This document shows, piece after piece, positions 7,682 to 15,486 of a stretch of 64,000 bases of DNA. The stretch is from ZYF759 sp046297455 (GTDB lineage Bacteria > Pseudomonadota > Alphaproteobacteria > Rhizobiales > Rhizobiaceae). Position numbers and translations under genes: made by a program. Every line of letters begins with the position of its first letter. The first letter of the stretch is position 1. The stretch lies in NCBI GenBank assembly GCA_046297455.1, contig JBKBIT010000010.1, forward strand, positions 90,530 to 154,529, read 5' to 3'. Below the pieces are notes generated by a model. That model did not search any database. It had not been told where the DNA came from and was given only the letters and a program-made list of their open reading frames with translations.

Positions 7682-9436
7682 CTAGGACAAATCGGCAAGC
7701 CCTATCGCCTCGCGCAGCACTTCCACATGAGCTTTCGGCCCGTATTTCCCGGGATTGGGGCCATCAAGGCGCTTTCCCTTCGCCAGAAGCGACCAATAGA
7801 GGGTGTGCGTAAAACAGCGGTCGCCCAGGACAGGGCATGGGCGCCGCATTTCGACGGCAATGTCGCGGATGCCTTGGCCGAGGCAGCCCGGCGCGCTGCC
7901 GTCGAGATGGTAATCGGGGTGGCTGCCGACACGGCCCGAGATGAGGTCGCCCTGAAAGATCTTCCAGCCCAAGGGATGCGGATCATAGATGTTGGTCCAC
8001 CTTGTTGCTGCGAAAACGGTCGCATGATGCGGAAAGCGCTTCTCGGGCGCTGTCCCCTTGCCGGGTGCGAAGAAGCTTTTGCTCTCGTCCGCGGGTCCTG
8101 GCGGGCAGATCGGCAGCTGGCGTTCCTCGATGCGGTTGGCGAGGTCGACGTTGTCCTTGGCCATCAGGAATTCCGCGTGAGATAACGGGCTGCCAAGCGT
8201 GATGAAGTCGCTCACCCGCCAGCCGAACTCCTCTCTGGCCAGCGCACGCGAGACCGCGCGTTGACGAGACCGGTGTTCGTCGAGATTGAAGGTCGGTAGG
8301 CCACGGTGCTCCGAGACATAGGTGTCGAGCGCCACGAGCGCAGCGCGCGCTTCGGTGCCAGGAGGATTGGCACGGTTCGGACCGCACTCGGTCCAGTAGT
8401 GGTTGAGGATGTCATAGGCGATGATCGAGCCCAGGCTGTGCGCCACCACGACGATCCTGTCATATCGATCGGCGCCTTGCGAGCCACGATGCAGAGCCCG
8501 AAGCAATTGCAGGCCACGCTCGCGGACCTCCGCACGGCGGGCAATCGTGTCGGGCGCCGCCCGAACATAGTGCGCAACGTCACCGAAATAGGGGACGAGA
8601 AAGGCCTGCGTCACCCAGCCCACGACCAGGGACGCGATCAGCAGCAGTGCCGGAAGCGTGAGGATCGAAGCCCAAGGAGCAAACACGATGAAGATGACCG
8701 CAAGCGCAATTGGCACGCTCCAGATCAGCAAACGATCCCTGACCGGGTCGGGTTTTGGAAAGTCGGCAGCCAACCCTGCCGCCCATAGGGCCTCCAGCGA
8801 CGCCTGGCGTGCCCGAAGGGATCGCTCGTATCGCTGCAACAACAGATAGATCGCGATACCGGCCAGGACGACGCAGAGCACAGCCCCGATCACACCAGCG
8901 GTGATGTCGCCAAAGCGGTATGTCGGGATGAAGGAACCCGGAAGCAGCCCTCCGATGCCGCCGAGCGCCAAGGCAAGCACCAGCAGCGTACAGAACCAGA
9001 GAACCACCCAGGCGACCTTGACCCTTTGCGGAACCTGATGCGGCCAGCGCAAAAGAAGGCCAGAGAGCCACGCTCTTAGATGGGCTACGGTAGTGCCTTC
9101 CATGATATCGGACCAGTAGAACTCGTAAAAGTCGGCCCTTGTCTGCGTGGTCTTGTTGCTGGCGAAAAAGGGTGGCGTGGTGATGCGGTAGAGCTCGAGC
9201 GACCCGGTGCGTGTGTCGGGCACGAGCCAAGCCGTGCGATTGAGGGCAGAACCATCGGCAGCAGGCGCCAGGACGATGTTCTCGTCATCCTCCCACACCG
9301 CGTCCACGAAGCTGCGCATCGTGTCCATCGGGACAGGCTCGCCCATACCGTGAATGACGACCACGGCCTGCTTGCGGATCTCTGGCGTGGCGGTCGCGGC
9401 TGTCTGATGCGCACTCTCGGCTTTCGGCTGGCTCAT
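7682..9436 (-). CDS. Alpha/beta-hydrolase-like membrane protein, uncharacterised
   Basis: 584-residue protein of unknown function. The N-terminal part has VVVIHGMGEPVPMDTM (HGMG at residues 29-32), an oxyanion-type loop. A nucleophile elbow VVVAHSLGSIIAYD follows with S334 as the presumed catalytic serine, and CFTHTLYWSL near the C-terminus could provide the histidine. Between oxyanion loop and elbow sit three to four hydrophobic segments (about residues 140-164, 177-201 and 237-281). So this looks like a lipase/esterase fold with membrane helices inserted before the nucleophile. ATG 9436 follows a GAGGGGGC stretch; a 39-residue N-terminal extension to 9553 would overlap the upstream terminator. 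Substrate unknown. Confidence 0.75.
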   Translation of the reverse strand: MSQPKAESAHQTAATATPEIRKQAVVVIHGMGEPVPMDTMRSFVDAVWEDDENIVLAPAADGSALNRTAWLVPDTRTGSLELYRITTPPFFASNKTTQTRADFYEFYWSDIMEGTTVAHLRAWLSGLLLRWPHQVPQRVKVAWVVLWFCTLLVLALALGGIGGLLPGSFIPTYRFGDITAGVIGAVLCVVLAGIAIYLLLQRYERSLRARQASLEALWAAGLAADFPKPDPVRDRLLIWSVPIALAVIFIVFAPWASILTLPALLLIASLVVGWVTQAFLVPYFGDVAHYVRAAPDTIARRAEVRERGLQLLRALHRGSQGADRYDRIVVVAHSLGSIIAYDILNHYWTECGPNRANPPGTEARAALVALDTYVSEHRGLPTFNLDEHRSRQRAVSRALAREEFGWRVSDFITLGSPLSHAEFLMAKDNVDLANRIEERQLPICPPGPADESKSFFAPGKGTAPEKRFPHHATVFAATRWTNIYDPHPLGWKIFQGDLISGRVGSHPDYHLDGSAPGCLGQGIRDIAVEMRRPCPVLGDRCFTHTLYWSLLAKGKRLDGPNPGKYGPKAHVEVLREAIGLADLS

Positions 9437-9524
9437 CGCTGCCCCCTCGCGAGCGAAAGCCAATTCTAGCGCGAGTATGACGTAAAGGAAATGCAAATCT
9501 AAGGTTGCATTGACGACCAAGAAA

Positions 9525-9547
9525 AAAGCCCGGCGGGGCCGGGCTTT
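9525..9547 (-). terminator. Rho-independent terminator of the pnt operon
   Basis: A perfect 10-base-pair stem (AAAGCCCGGC paired with GCCGGGCTTT, three-base loop) lies 18 bases after the pntB stop and reads into a T run on the minus strand. It ends the cox4-pntAA-pntAB-pntB transcript and separates it from the hydrolase gene downstream. Confidence 0.9.
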
Positions 9548-9564
9548 GTTCAAGTCCTTGCGGA

Positions 9565-10962
9565 TCAGTGATCCATCGCCTTGACGATGTCCTCGGTCAT
9601 CTTCTTTGCGTCGCCCAAGAGCATCATCGTGCCGTCCTTGTAGAACAGCGTGTTGTCGATGCCGGCATAGCCGGAGCCGAGCGACCGCTTGACGAAGAGG
9701 CAGGTCTTGGCCTTGTCGACGTCGAGGATCGGCATGCCGTAGATGGGCGAGGCCTTGTCGTCGCGCGCCGACGGGTTGGTGACGTCGTTGGCGCCGATCA
9801 CATAGGCGATGTCGGCCTGGGCAAACTCCGCGTTGATGTCTTCCAGCTCGAACACCTCGTCGTAAGGGACGTTGGCCTCGGCCAGAAGCACGTTCATGTG
9901 GCCCGGCATGCGGCCCGCGACCGGGTGGATGGCGTATTTCACTTCCACGCCGGCCTCCTTCAGCTTGTCGGCCAGTTCGCGCAGCGCGTGCTGGGCCTGG
10001 GCGACCGCCATGCCGTAGCCAGGCACGATGATAACCTTGGACGCATTGGCCATGAGGAAGGCCGCGTCGTCGGCCGAACCCAGCTTGACGTTGCGCTCGA
10101 CGCCGTCATCGGCGGCAGCCGCCGTCTCGCCGCCGAAGCCGCCGAGAATGACCGAGATGAAGGAGCGGTTCATGCCCTTGCACATGATGTAGGACAGGAT
10201 CGCGCCCGAGGAACCGACCAGCGCGCCAGTGATGATGAGCGCGAGGTTGCCAACCGTGAAGCCGATGCCGGCCGCCGCCCAGCCCGAATAGGAGTTGAGC
10301 ATCGAGACCACCACCGGCATGTCGGCGCCGCCGATCGGGATGATGAGCAGGATGCCAATGGCCAGCGACAGGATGACGATCAGCCAGAAGACGGTCGGGC
10401 TCTGCGTCGAGACAAGGACGACGACCAGAAGCAGGATCGCGATGCCGATGCCGGCATTGATCATGTGGCGCATCGGCAAAAGGATCGGCTTGCCGGACAT
10501 GCGCCCGTCAAGCTTGAGGAAGGCGATGATCGAGCCGGTGAAGGTCACCGCGCCGATGGCCGCGCCGATCGACATTTCGATGATGGCCTGGGTCTTGATG
10601 GCGCCGACAATGCCGATGTCGAAGCTTTCCGGCGAATAGAGCGCGGCAGCCGCCACCAGCACGGCGGCAAGACCCACCAGCGAGTGGAAGCCGGCGACCA
10701 GCTGCGGCATCGCCGTCATGGCGATGTTGCGCGCGATATAGGCGCCAACCGAACCGCCGATGGCGATGCCGACGATGATCATCAGGATGCCGCCCCAGCC
10801 CGGCGTGGTCAGCGCGAGCGTGGTGATGACGGCGATGCCCATGCCGACCATGCCGTAGACATTGCCCTGGCGGCTGGTGGTGGGATGCGACAGACCGCGC
10901 AGCGCCATGATGAACAGGACGCCGGAGATCAGGTAGAGAAAGGAGGCGAAATTCTCGCTCAT
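9565..10962 (-). CDS. pntB: NAD(P) transhydrogenase subunit beta
   Basis: 465-residue membrane subunit of the proton-translocating transhydrogenase, which drives hydride transfer from NADH to NADP+ with the proton-motive force. The N-terminal half has about eight to nine hydrophobic helices; the C-terminal domain binds NADP(H) and shows the expected IIVPGYGMAVAQAQH and HPVAGRMPGHMNVLLAEA motifs, then IGANDVTNPSARDD. Full length for the family. It is the last gene of the operon, ten bases after pntAB, and is followed by a strong terminator. Confidence 0.97.
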   Translation of the reverse strand: MSENFASFLYLISGVLFIMALRGLSHPTTSRQGNVYGMVGMGIAVITTLALTTPGWGGILMIIVGIAIGGSVGAYIARNIAMTAMPQLVAGFHSLVGLAAVLVAAAALYSPESFDIGIVGAIKTQAIIEMSIGAAIGAVTFTGSIIAFLKLDGRMSGKPILLPMRHMINAGIGIAILLLVVVLVSTQSPTVFWLIVILSLAIGILLIIPIGGADMPVVVSMLNSYSGWAAAGIGFTVGNLALIITGALVGSSGAILSYIMCKGMNRSFISVILGGFGGETAAAADDGVERNVKLGSADDAAFLMANASKVIIVPGYGMAVAQAQHALRELADKLKEAGVEVKYAIHPVAGRMPGHMNVLLAEANVPYDEVFELEDINAEFAQADIAYVIGANDVTNPSARDDKASPIYGMPILDVDKAKTCLFVKRSLGSGYAGIDNTLFYKDGTMMLLGDAKKMTEDIVKAMDH

Positions 10963-10972
10963 CGGGCCGGCC

Positions 10973-11392
10973 TCACTTCTCTTTTTTCTTGTACATCGCC
11001 AGCATGCGCTGGGTGACGAGGAAGCCGCCGAAGATGTTCACCGAGGCGAGCACCAGCGCGATGAAGCCGAAGCCGGTCGCAAGGCCCGAGGCCGAGATGC
11101 CGACGGCCAGAAGCGCGCCGACCACGATCACCGAGGAAATGGCGTTGGTGACCGACATCAGCGGCGTGTGCAGCGCCGGCGTCACCGACCAGACCACGTA
11201 GTAGCCGACGAAGATCGCCAGAACGAAGATCGCGAAGCGGAAGACGAAGGGATCGACGCCAGCAGCGTAACCCAGCGCGGCCGCGGCCTCTGCCGCCTCC
11301 TCTGCGCGGATCTGGGCGATCGCGTCGCGGATCGCTTCCGTCGCGCCGTCGAGCTGTTCCAGCGCCTGTTCGAGTTGGTTCTCCGCCATCAC
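10973..11392 (-). CDS. pntAB: NAD(P) transhydrogenase subunit alpha, transmembrane part
   Basis: 139-residue second alpha polypeptide of the split-type transhydrogenase. Residues 1-45 are an acidic, Ala-rich helical extension; the rest contains three to four membrane helices with VTPALHTPLMSVTNAISSV, the conserved proton-channel segment. In E. coli this region is fused to the C-terminus of PntA, while rhizobia and Rhodospirillum encode it separately, as here. Its start overlaps the pntAA stop by four bases. The basic KKKEK C-terminus is likely cytoplasmic. Confidence 0.95.
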   Translation of the reverse strand: MMAENQLEQALEQLDGATEAIRDAIAQIRAEEAAEAAAALGYAAGVDPFVFRFAIFVLAIFVGYYVVWSVTPALHTPLMSVTNAISSVIVVGALLAVGISASGLATGFGFIALVLASVNIFGGFLVTQRMLAMYKKKEK

Positions 11393-12663
11393 GCACCTCC
11401 CTCGGGCTTGGATTTCGGCGCAGCCTTTTGGGCGGGGGCCTTGCGCGCGGGCTTCTTCGGCGCCACGTCGAGGCCGGGCTCGGTGCCCTTGGCCGCTTTC
11501 GCGGTCTCGGCGTCAGGCAGGGCTGCGGCACCGGCAAAGGCCGGATGCACCACGGCGCCGGAATGGGTCAGGAGCGTCGCCTTGACCAGCTCGTCCTCGA
11601 GATTGGGCATGACGGCCTTGGCTTCCTTGTCGACCATCGTCTCCAGGAAGGCGTAGAGGTTCTTGGCATAGAGCAGCGAGGCGGAAGCTGCGACGCGGCC
11701 GGGCATGTTGAGATGGCCGACGATCTTCACGTCGTTCTTCGTCGTGACCACCTTGCCGGCAACCGCGCCCTCGACATTGCCGCCGCGCTCCACCGCCAGA
11801 TCGACGATGACGGAGCCGGGCTTCATCGAGGCCACCATGTCGGCCGAAATCAGCTTGGGCGCCGGACGGCCGGGAATAAGCGCGGTGGTGATGACGATGT
11901 CCTGCTTGGCGATGTGCTCGGCTACCAATGCGGCCTGCTTGGCCTGGTATTCCTTCGACATCTCCTTGGCGTAGCCGCCGGCCGTCTCAGCTGCCTTGAA
12001 CTCCTCGTCCTCGACCGCGATGAACTTGCCGCCGAGCGAGGCGACCTGTTCCTTGGCGGCGGGGCGAACGTCGGTGGCGGTGACGACGGCGCCGAGGCGC
12101 CTGGCGGTGGCGATCGCCTGCAGGCCGGCCACGCCCGCACCCATGACGAAGACACGGGCGGCAGGCACGGTGCCGGCAGCCGTCATCATCATCGGCATGG
12201 CGCGGTCATATTCGGCCGCCCCGTCGACGACCGCCTGGTAACCGGCGAGATTAGCCTGCGAGGACAGCACGTCCATCGACTGCGCGCGGGTGATGCGCGG
12301 CATGAATTCCATGGCGAAGGCCGAGATGCCGGCCTTGGCCATGGCGGCGACGGCGGCATCGTTGCCGTAGGGGTCCATCGCGGCCAGCACCACGGCACCC
12401 TTCTTGTAGGATTTCAGCTCGGCATCCGAGGGGCGGCGCACCTTCAGGATCACGTCCGCCTTGCCGGCGTCGGCTCCGATCGTGGCGCCCGCCTTCTCGA
12501 ACTCGGCATCGGTAATGCGCGAGGCAATGCCTGCGCCTTTTTCGACGATCACGGAAAACCCGAGACCCGAAAGCCGCTTCACCGTATCGGGAGAGGCTGC
12601 GACGCGCGGTTCCGCTGCGTCACTCTCCTTGGGTATGAAAATCGTCTGTCCCACCGCCACCAT
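11389..12663 (-). CDS. pntAA: NAD(P) transhydrogenase subunit alpha, NAD(H)-binding part
   Basis: 424-residue soluble NAD(H)-binding subunit of the AlaDH/PNT family. Motifs include RVAASPDTVKRLSGLG at the N-terminus, the Rossmann loop VFVMGAGVAGLQAIATARRLGA, and TALIPGRPAPKLIS. The C-terminus is a Lys/Ala/Pro-rich tail (about residues 390-424) that may be a flexible linker to the membrane part. The preceding gene on the same strand is the aa3-oxidase subunit IV gene, 63 bases upstream. Confidence 0.96.
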   Translation of the reverse strand: MVAVGQTIFIPKESDAAEPRVAASPDTVKRLSGLGFSVIVEKGAGIASRITDAEFEKAGATIGADAGKADVILKVRRPSDAELKSYKKGAVVLAAMDPYGNDAAVAAMAKAGISAFAMEFMPRITRAQSMDVLSSQANLAGYQAVVDGAAEYDRAMPMMMTAAGTVPAARVFVMGAGVAGLQAIATARRLGAVVTATDVRPAAKEQVASLGGKFIAVEDEEFKAAETAGGYAKEMSKEYQAKQAALVAEHIAKQDIVITTALIPGRPAPKLISADMVASMKPGSVIVDLAVERGGNVEGAVAGKVVTTKNDVKIVGHLNMPGRVAASASLLYAKNLYAFLETMVDKEAKAVMPNLEDELVKATLLTHSGAVVHPAFAGAAALPDAETAKAAKGTEPGLDVAPKKPARKAPAQKAAPKSKPEGGA

Positions 12664-12726
12664 CCTTTCGGCCGGGCCTGATCCTCCCCTTGCCGGCCAT
12701 TCCTCCCCGGCGCGGAACGGATGCGA

Positions 12727-12954
12727 CTATCGAAGGAAATATGCCCCAACGGCGCAGATCAGGACGAAGAGGATCGTCGCCGAGAAGAAGCCCGCCGTGG
12801 TGAAGAAACCGAAGGCCATGGCAATGAGGAGCGCCACGACAATGAGGGTCACGTATTTGGTGATGTTCAGGAAGAGATCGTAGGTGCTCTCGTGCTCCTG
12901 GTAGTCCATCTTGGCGCCCATCTCGGCGGGCTCGTTCGACGCATGATCGGCCAT
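12727..12954 (-). CDS. aa3-type cytochrome c oxidase subunit IV
   Basis: 75-residue protein with a hydrophilic N-terminus (MADHASNEPAEMGAKMDYQ) and two hydrophobic stretches, matching the small bacterial aa3 oxidase subunit IV family seen in Rhodobacter and rhizobia. The conserved segment HESTYDLFLNITKY precedes the helices. The start at 12954 is supported by GGAGG about ten bases upstream; a longer in-frame reading would swallow the promoter and operator. It leads the pntAA-pntAB-pntB genes, a common rhizobial arrangement, and may share their promoter. Confidence 0.88.
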   Translation of the reverse strand: MADHASNEPAEMGAKMDYQEHESTYDLFLNITKYVTLIVVALLIAMAFGFFTTAGFFSATILFVLICAVGAYFLR

Positions 12955-13044
12955 ATGCAAAAAACCTCCGGCAATCCCTTTCGCGCTGATAGCGAAAACG
13001 GCTGCGAAGGGCAATGGCAGGATTGTCGCGCCGCGCAAAGCTTC

Positions 13045-13071
13045 ATGCTAGAACCTCTACATTAGTTCAGG
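13045..13071 (-). promoter_or_regulatory. SoxR-box-like dyad with -10 element facing cox4-pnt
   Basis: CCTCTACATTAGTTCAGG at 13054-13071 agrees with the enterobacterial SoxR box at 12 of 18 positions, including both outer arms. Read on the minus strand, the box is followed after three bases by TAGCAT (13050-13045), a fair -10 element. A 19-base spacer to ATGTCC is the same geometry as the E. coli soxS promoter. In the plus direction the corresponding -10 (ATGAGG) is poor. The box ends 18 bases before the soxR start. SoxR binding is inferred. Confidence 0.6.
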
Positions 13072-13089
13072 ACATGAGGGGCGCCGCGT

Positions 13090-13548
13090 ATGAGGACCGG
13101 AACGAGGATCGCCCGCGACCTGTCGGTCGGCGAGGTGGCGCAACGAACCGGCGTCGCGGTCTCGGCGCTGCATTTCTACGAACGCAAGGGGCTGATCACG
13201 AGCTGGCGCAGCGACGGCAACCAGCGCCGCTATGGCCGCGACGTGCTGCGCCGCGTGGCGGTGATCCGCATCGCCCAGCAGGCCGGCATTCCGCTGGCAC
13301 GGATTCGCGCCGCGCTCGAAACCCTGCCCGAGGGGCGGACGCCGAACGCCGGGGATTGGGCAAGGCTTTCAACGGCATGGCGCAACGACCTGAATCAGCG
13401 CATCAGGCACCTCACCCATCTGCGTGACCGGCTCGACGGCTGCATCGGCTGCGGTTGCCTGTCGATCGACGACTGCCCGCTGCGCAATCCGGACGACGCG
13501 GCCGCGACAGAGGGGCCAGGGCCGCGCTTCCTCGTCCCCGATGGCTGA
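13090..13548 (+). CDS. soxR: Redox-sensitive MerR-family activator SoxR
   Basis: 152-residue transcriptional regulator. The MerR-type helix-turn-helix is at residues 10-45 (LSVGEVAQRTGVAVSALHFY) and the [2Fe-2S] motif CX2CXCX5C is C118, C121, C123 and C129. Oxidation of the cluster by redox-cycling compounds activates promoters with a 19-base spacer. All four cysteines are present. The ATG at 13090 has GAGGGG eight bases upstream. It is divergent from the cox4-pnt operon, with a SoxR-box-like dyad between them. Confidence 0.95.
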   Translation: MRTGTRIARDLSVGEVAQRTGVAVSALHFYERKGLITSWRSDGNQRRYGRDVLRRVAVIRIAQQAGIPLARIRAALETLPEGRTPNAGDWARLSTAWRNDLNQRIRHLTHLRDRLDGCIGCGCLSIDDCPLRNPDDAAATEGPGPRFLVPDG

Positions 13549-13613
13549 GCCCCCCGCCAAAATTCCACCCGATTGGCCGGCATGATCGCTCCGGAAAAGG
13601 GCGATGGGGCGGG

Positions 13614-14105
13614 ATGAAGCGGATTGCATTTCTCTGCGCGCTGTCATGCGCGACGATGGCGGGCGCGGAGGAGACTTCCGACGCGCGCGTGGCAAGCCAT
13701 GTCTTCGGCGCGCTGGCGATCGAGCACGACCCCACCGTCTGGAGGGTCGAGGACGAAACCACCATCGCGCGCTGGGAAGAAGATCGCCGGTACCATGTCG
13801 TCACGCTCGAGGTGCTGCCGGCCGATGCGGCCCCCTGCTCCACCGAGGCGATGGAGGAACGCGCACGCGGCTCGTTCGGGCTCGAAACGATCGGCCGGGG
13901 GCCGATCACGCAGGGCCGGGACGGGTTCGACATAAATGTGGGCATCGTCGATCTCGGCTGCCGCAACTGGGCCGGCGCTCCCGTGGCCGCCTGCGCGGTG
14001 GTCGACGGCCGATTGCACCTGATGACCTCCCGCGACGGCTGCCACCTTCATCACACCAATGCCGAACGGGTGCTGGAACTTCTCGAAGGCGTGCGGTTGA
14101 AGTGA
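13614..14105 (+). CDS. Secreted hypothetical protein
   Basis: 163-residue protein with a Sec-type signal peptide (MKRIAFLCALSCATMAGAEE, predicted cleavage after AGA). The mature part has several cysteines (in APCSTEA, LGCRNWAG, AACAVVDG and DGCHLHH) and would be periplasmic. I recognise no named domain. The ATG at 13614 directly precedes the signal peptide, with GGGGCGGG upstream. It follows soxR by 65 bases on the same strand and might be co-transcribed, but no functional link is visible. Function unknown. Confidence 0.72.
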   Translation: MKRIAFLCALSCATMAGAEETSDARVASHVFGALAIEHDPTVWRVEDETTIARWEEDRRYHVVTLEVLPADAAPCSTEAMEERARGSFGLETIGRGPITQGRDGFDINVGIVDLGCRNWAGAPVAACAVVDGRLHLMTSRDGCHLHHTNAERVLELLEGVRLK

Positions 14106-14169
14106 GGCTGGCTGATGCGCTTCGCGACCTCCCAGATTCGCTCTCGACGCTTCAGCCCTTTGTTTTGTC

Positions 14170-14214
14170 GCATGTCGTTGTCCCGAAACCGTTTCCCGCT
14201 TTCGGGCGACATGC
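14170..14214. repeat. Rhizobial-type palindromic intergenic repeat after livF
   Basis: GCATGTCG and CCCGAAA at 14170-14188 pair with TTTCGGG and CGACATGC at 14200-14214, leaving a TTGT bulge on one side. It forms a strong hairpin two bases beyond the livF stop. Sequences of the type CATGTC...CCCGAAACCG...TTTCGGG...CATGC recur between genes in rhizobial genomes as I recall them. It may stabilise or end the liv transcript. Confidence 0.6.
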
Positions 14215-14215
14215 T

Positions 14216-15055
14216 TTACGACAGCCAGCGCTTGCGGCGCTTGTAGTGCTTGACCGACTTGAAGGACCGGCGGCCCTCGCCGCCGACGCCGAGATAGAAT
14301 TCCTTCACGTCCTCGTTCTCGCGCAGGGCCTTCGCTTCGCCGTCGAGCACGATGCGGCCGGATTCCAGGATGTAGCCGTATTTGGCGTAGCGCAGCGCGA
14401 TGTTGGTGTTCTGCTCGGCGAGCAGGAAGGAGACGCCCTGCTCCTCGTTGAGCTTCTTCACGATCTCGAAGATTTCCTCGACCAGCTGCGGGGCAAGCCC
14501 CATGGAGGGTTCGTCGAGCAGGATCATCTTCGGCCGGCTCATCAGCGCGCGGCCGATCGCCGTCATCTGCTGTTCACCACCCGACGTGTAGCCGGCCTGG
14601 CTCGATCGCCGCTCGCGCAGGCGCGGGAAATAGGTGTAGACCATCTCCAGGTCTTGGCCGATGGCCGAAAAGGAATCGCGGCGCGTGAAGGCGCCCGTCA
14701 TCAGATTGTCCTCAACGGAAAGATGCGCGAAGCAGCGCCTGCCTTCCATGACCTGGATGCAGCCGCGCCGCACCAGCGCGTTGGCGGACATGGACTGGAC
14801 CTGTTCGCCCTCGAAGACGATAGAGCCCTTGGTCACCTCGCCGCGTTCGGCGCGAAGCAGGTTGGAAATCGCCTTGAGAGTAGTGGTCTTGCCGGCGCCG
14901 TTGGCACCCAGGATCGCGGTGATGCCGCCCCGCGGCACCGTCAGCGAGACGCCTTTGAGCACGAGGATCACGTGATCGTAGATGACCTCGATATTGTTGA
15001 CCGACAGGATCGGTTCGGCGGCCTCTGCGGCAGGGGTCGCGGCTTCGCTGCTCAT
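14216..15055 (-). CDS. livF: Branched-chain amino acid-type ABC transporter ATPase LivF
   Basis: 279-residue ABC ATPase. Walker A GANGAGKT is at residues 50-57, the signature SGGEQ at 158-162 and Walker B MILLDEPS ends with D181 E182. The PKMILLDEPSMGLAPQLVEEIF pattern is diagnostic of the LivF branch. The C-terminal about 25 residues are unusually basic (VKHYKRRKRWLS). It is the last gene of the liv operon and overlaps the YjbR-like gene upstream by four bases. The substrate may not be branched-chain amino acids, because an acyl-CoA ligase is part of the operon. Confidence 0.92.
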   Translation of the reverse strand: MSSEAATPAAEAAEPILSVNNIEVIYDHVILVLKGVSLTVPRGGITAILGANGAGKTTTLKAISNLLRAERGEVTKGSIVFEGEQVQSMSANALVRRGCIQVMEGRRCFAHLSVEDNLMTGAFTRRDSFSAIGQDLEMVYTYFPRLRERRSSQAGYTSGGEQQMTAIGRALMSRPKMILLDEPSMGLAPQLVEEIFEIVKKLNEEQGVSFLLAEQNTNIALRYAKYGYILESGRIVLDGEAKALRENEDVKEFYLGVGGEGRRSFKSVKHYKRRKRWLS

Positions 15056-15420
15056 CCTCGGTCTCCTGTCTCTTCCTTCACCAGCCCGGCCAGCCGCCTG
15101 GGCGCGATCAGAACATAGCTGCGCCGGACCAGTCGCTCGACCTCGTCCCAGTCCGGCCCTGCATCAAGCCGCATGCCGACCCACCCCTTGTGTCCGACAT
15201 AGGGCGGTACGAAGAACGTTTCCGGGTCCGCCTCAACCAGGATCGCCTGGCTGCCCTCTGGCGCCTTGCACCAGACTGACGTTCTTCCATCCCCGATCTT
15301 CGCCATGGCGAAGATCTTGTCCTTCACCCGGAAGGTCGGGTCGCCCCAGGCCTCCTTCTCGGCGGCTTCCGGCAGGCTGAGGCAGATGCCGCGCAGCCGA
15401 TCGATAGCAGCCTTGTCCAT
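15052..15420 (-). CDS. MmcQ/YjbR-family protein
   Basis: 122-residue small protein of the MmcQ/YjbR family (CyaY-like fold). Motifs: LCLSLPEA-like start (ICLSLPEAAEKEAWGDPTFR), VGHKGWVGMRLD and a C-terminal RRSYVLIAPRRLAG. Such proteins are often called DNA-binding, but the biochemical role is not established. The gene is inserted in the liv operon between the substrate-binding protein and livF, and its stop overlaps the livF start. I know no reason for it to belong to a transporter, so it may be a hitchhiker or may have an unrecognised function. Confidence 0.85.
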   Translation of the reverse strand: MDKAAIDRLRGICLSLPEAAEKEAWGDPTFRVKDKIFAMAKIGDGRTSVWCKAPEGSQAILVEADPETFFVPPYVGHKGWVGMRLDAGPDWDEVERLVRRSYVLIAPRRLAGLVKEETGDRG

Positions 15421-15486
15421 GGGGTCATGCCTTCATTGACTGCCGGCGAGCCGCAATCGCGGCCCGCCGGCATTTCGCAGATGAAC

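Noticed and set aside
9568..11016. 482-codon plus-strand frame opposite pntB
   Set aside because: Low-complexity Asp/Arg/His-rich product, antisense of a certain gene.
13074..13090. ATG at 13074 as an alternative soxR start
   Set aside because: It is in another frame from the SoxR helix-turn-helix and has no ribosome-binding site; the ATG at 13090 has GAGGGG.
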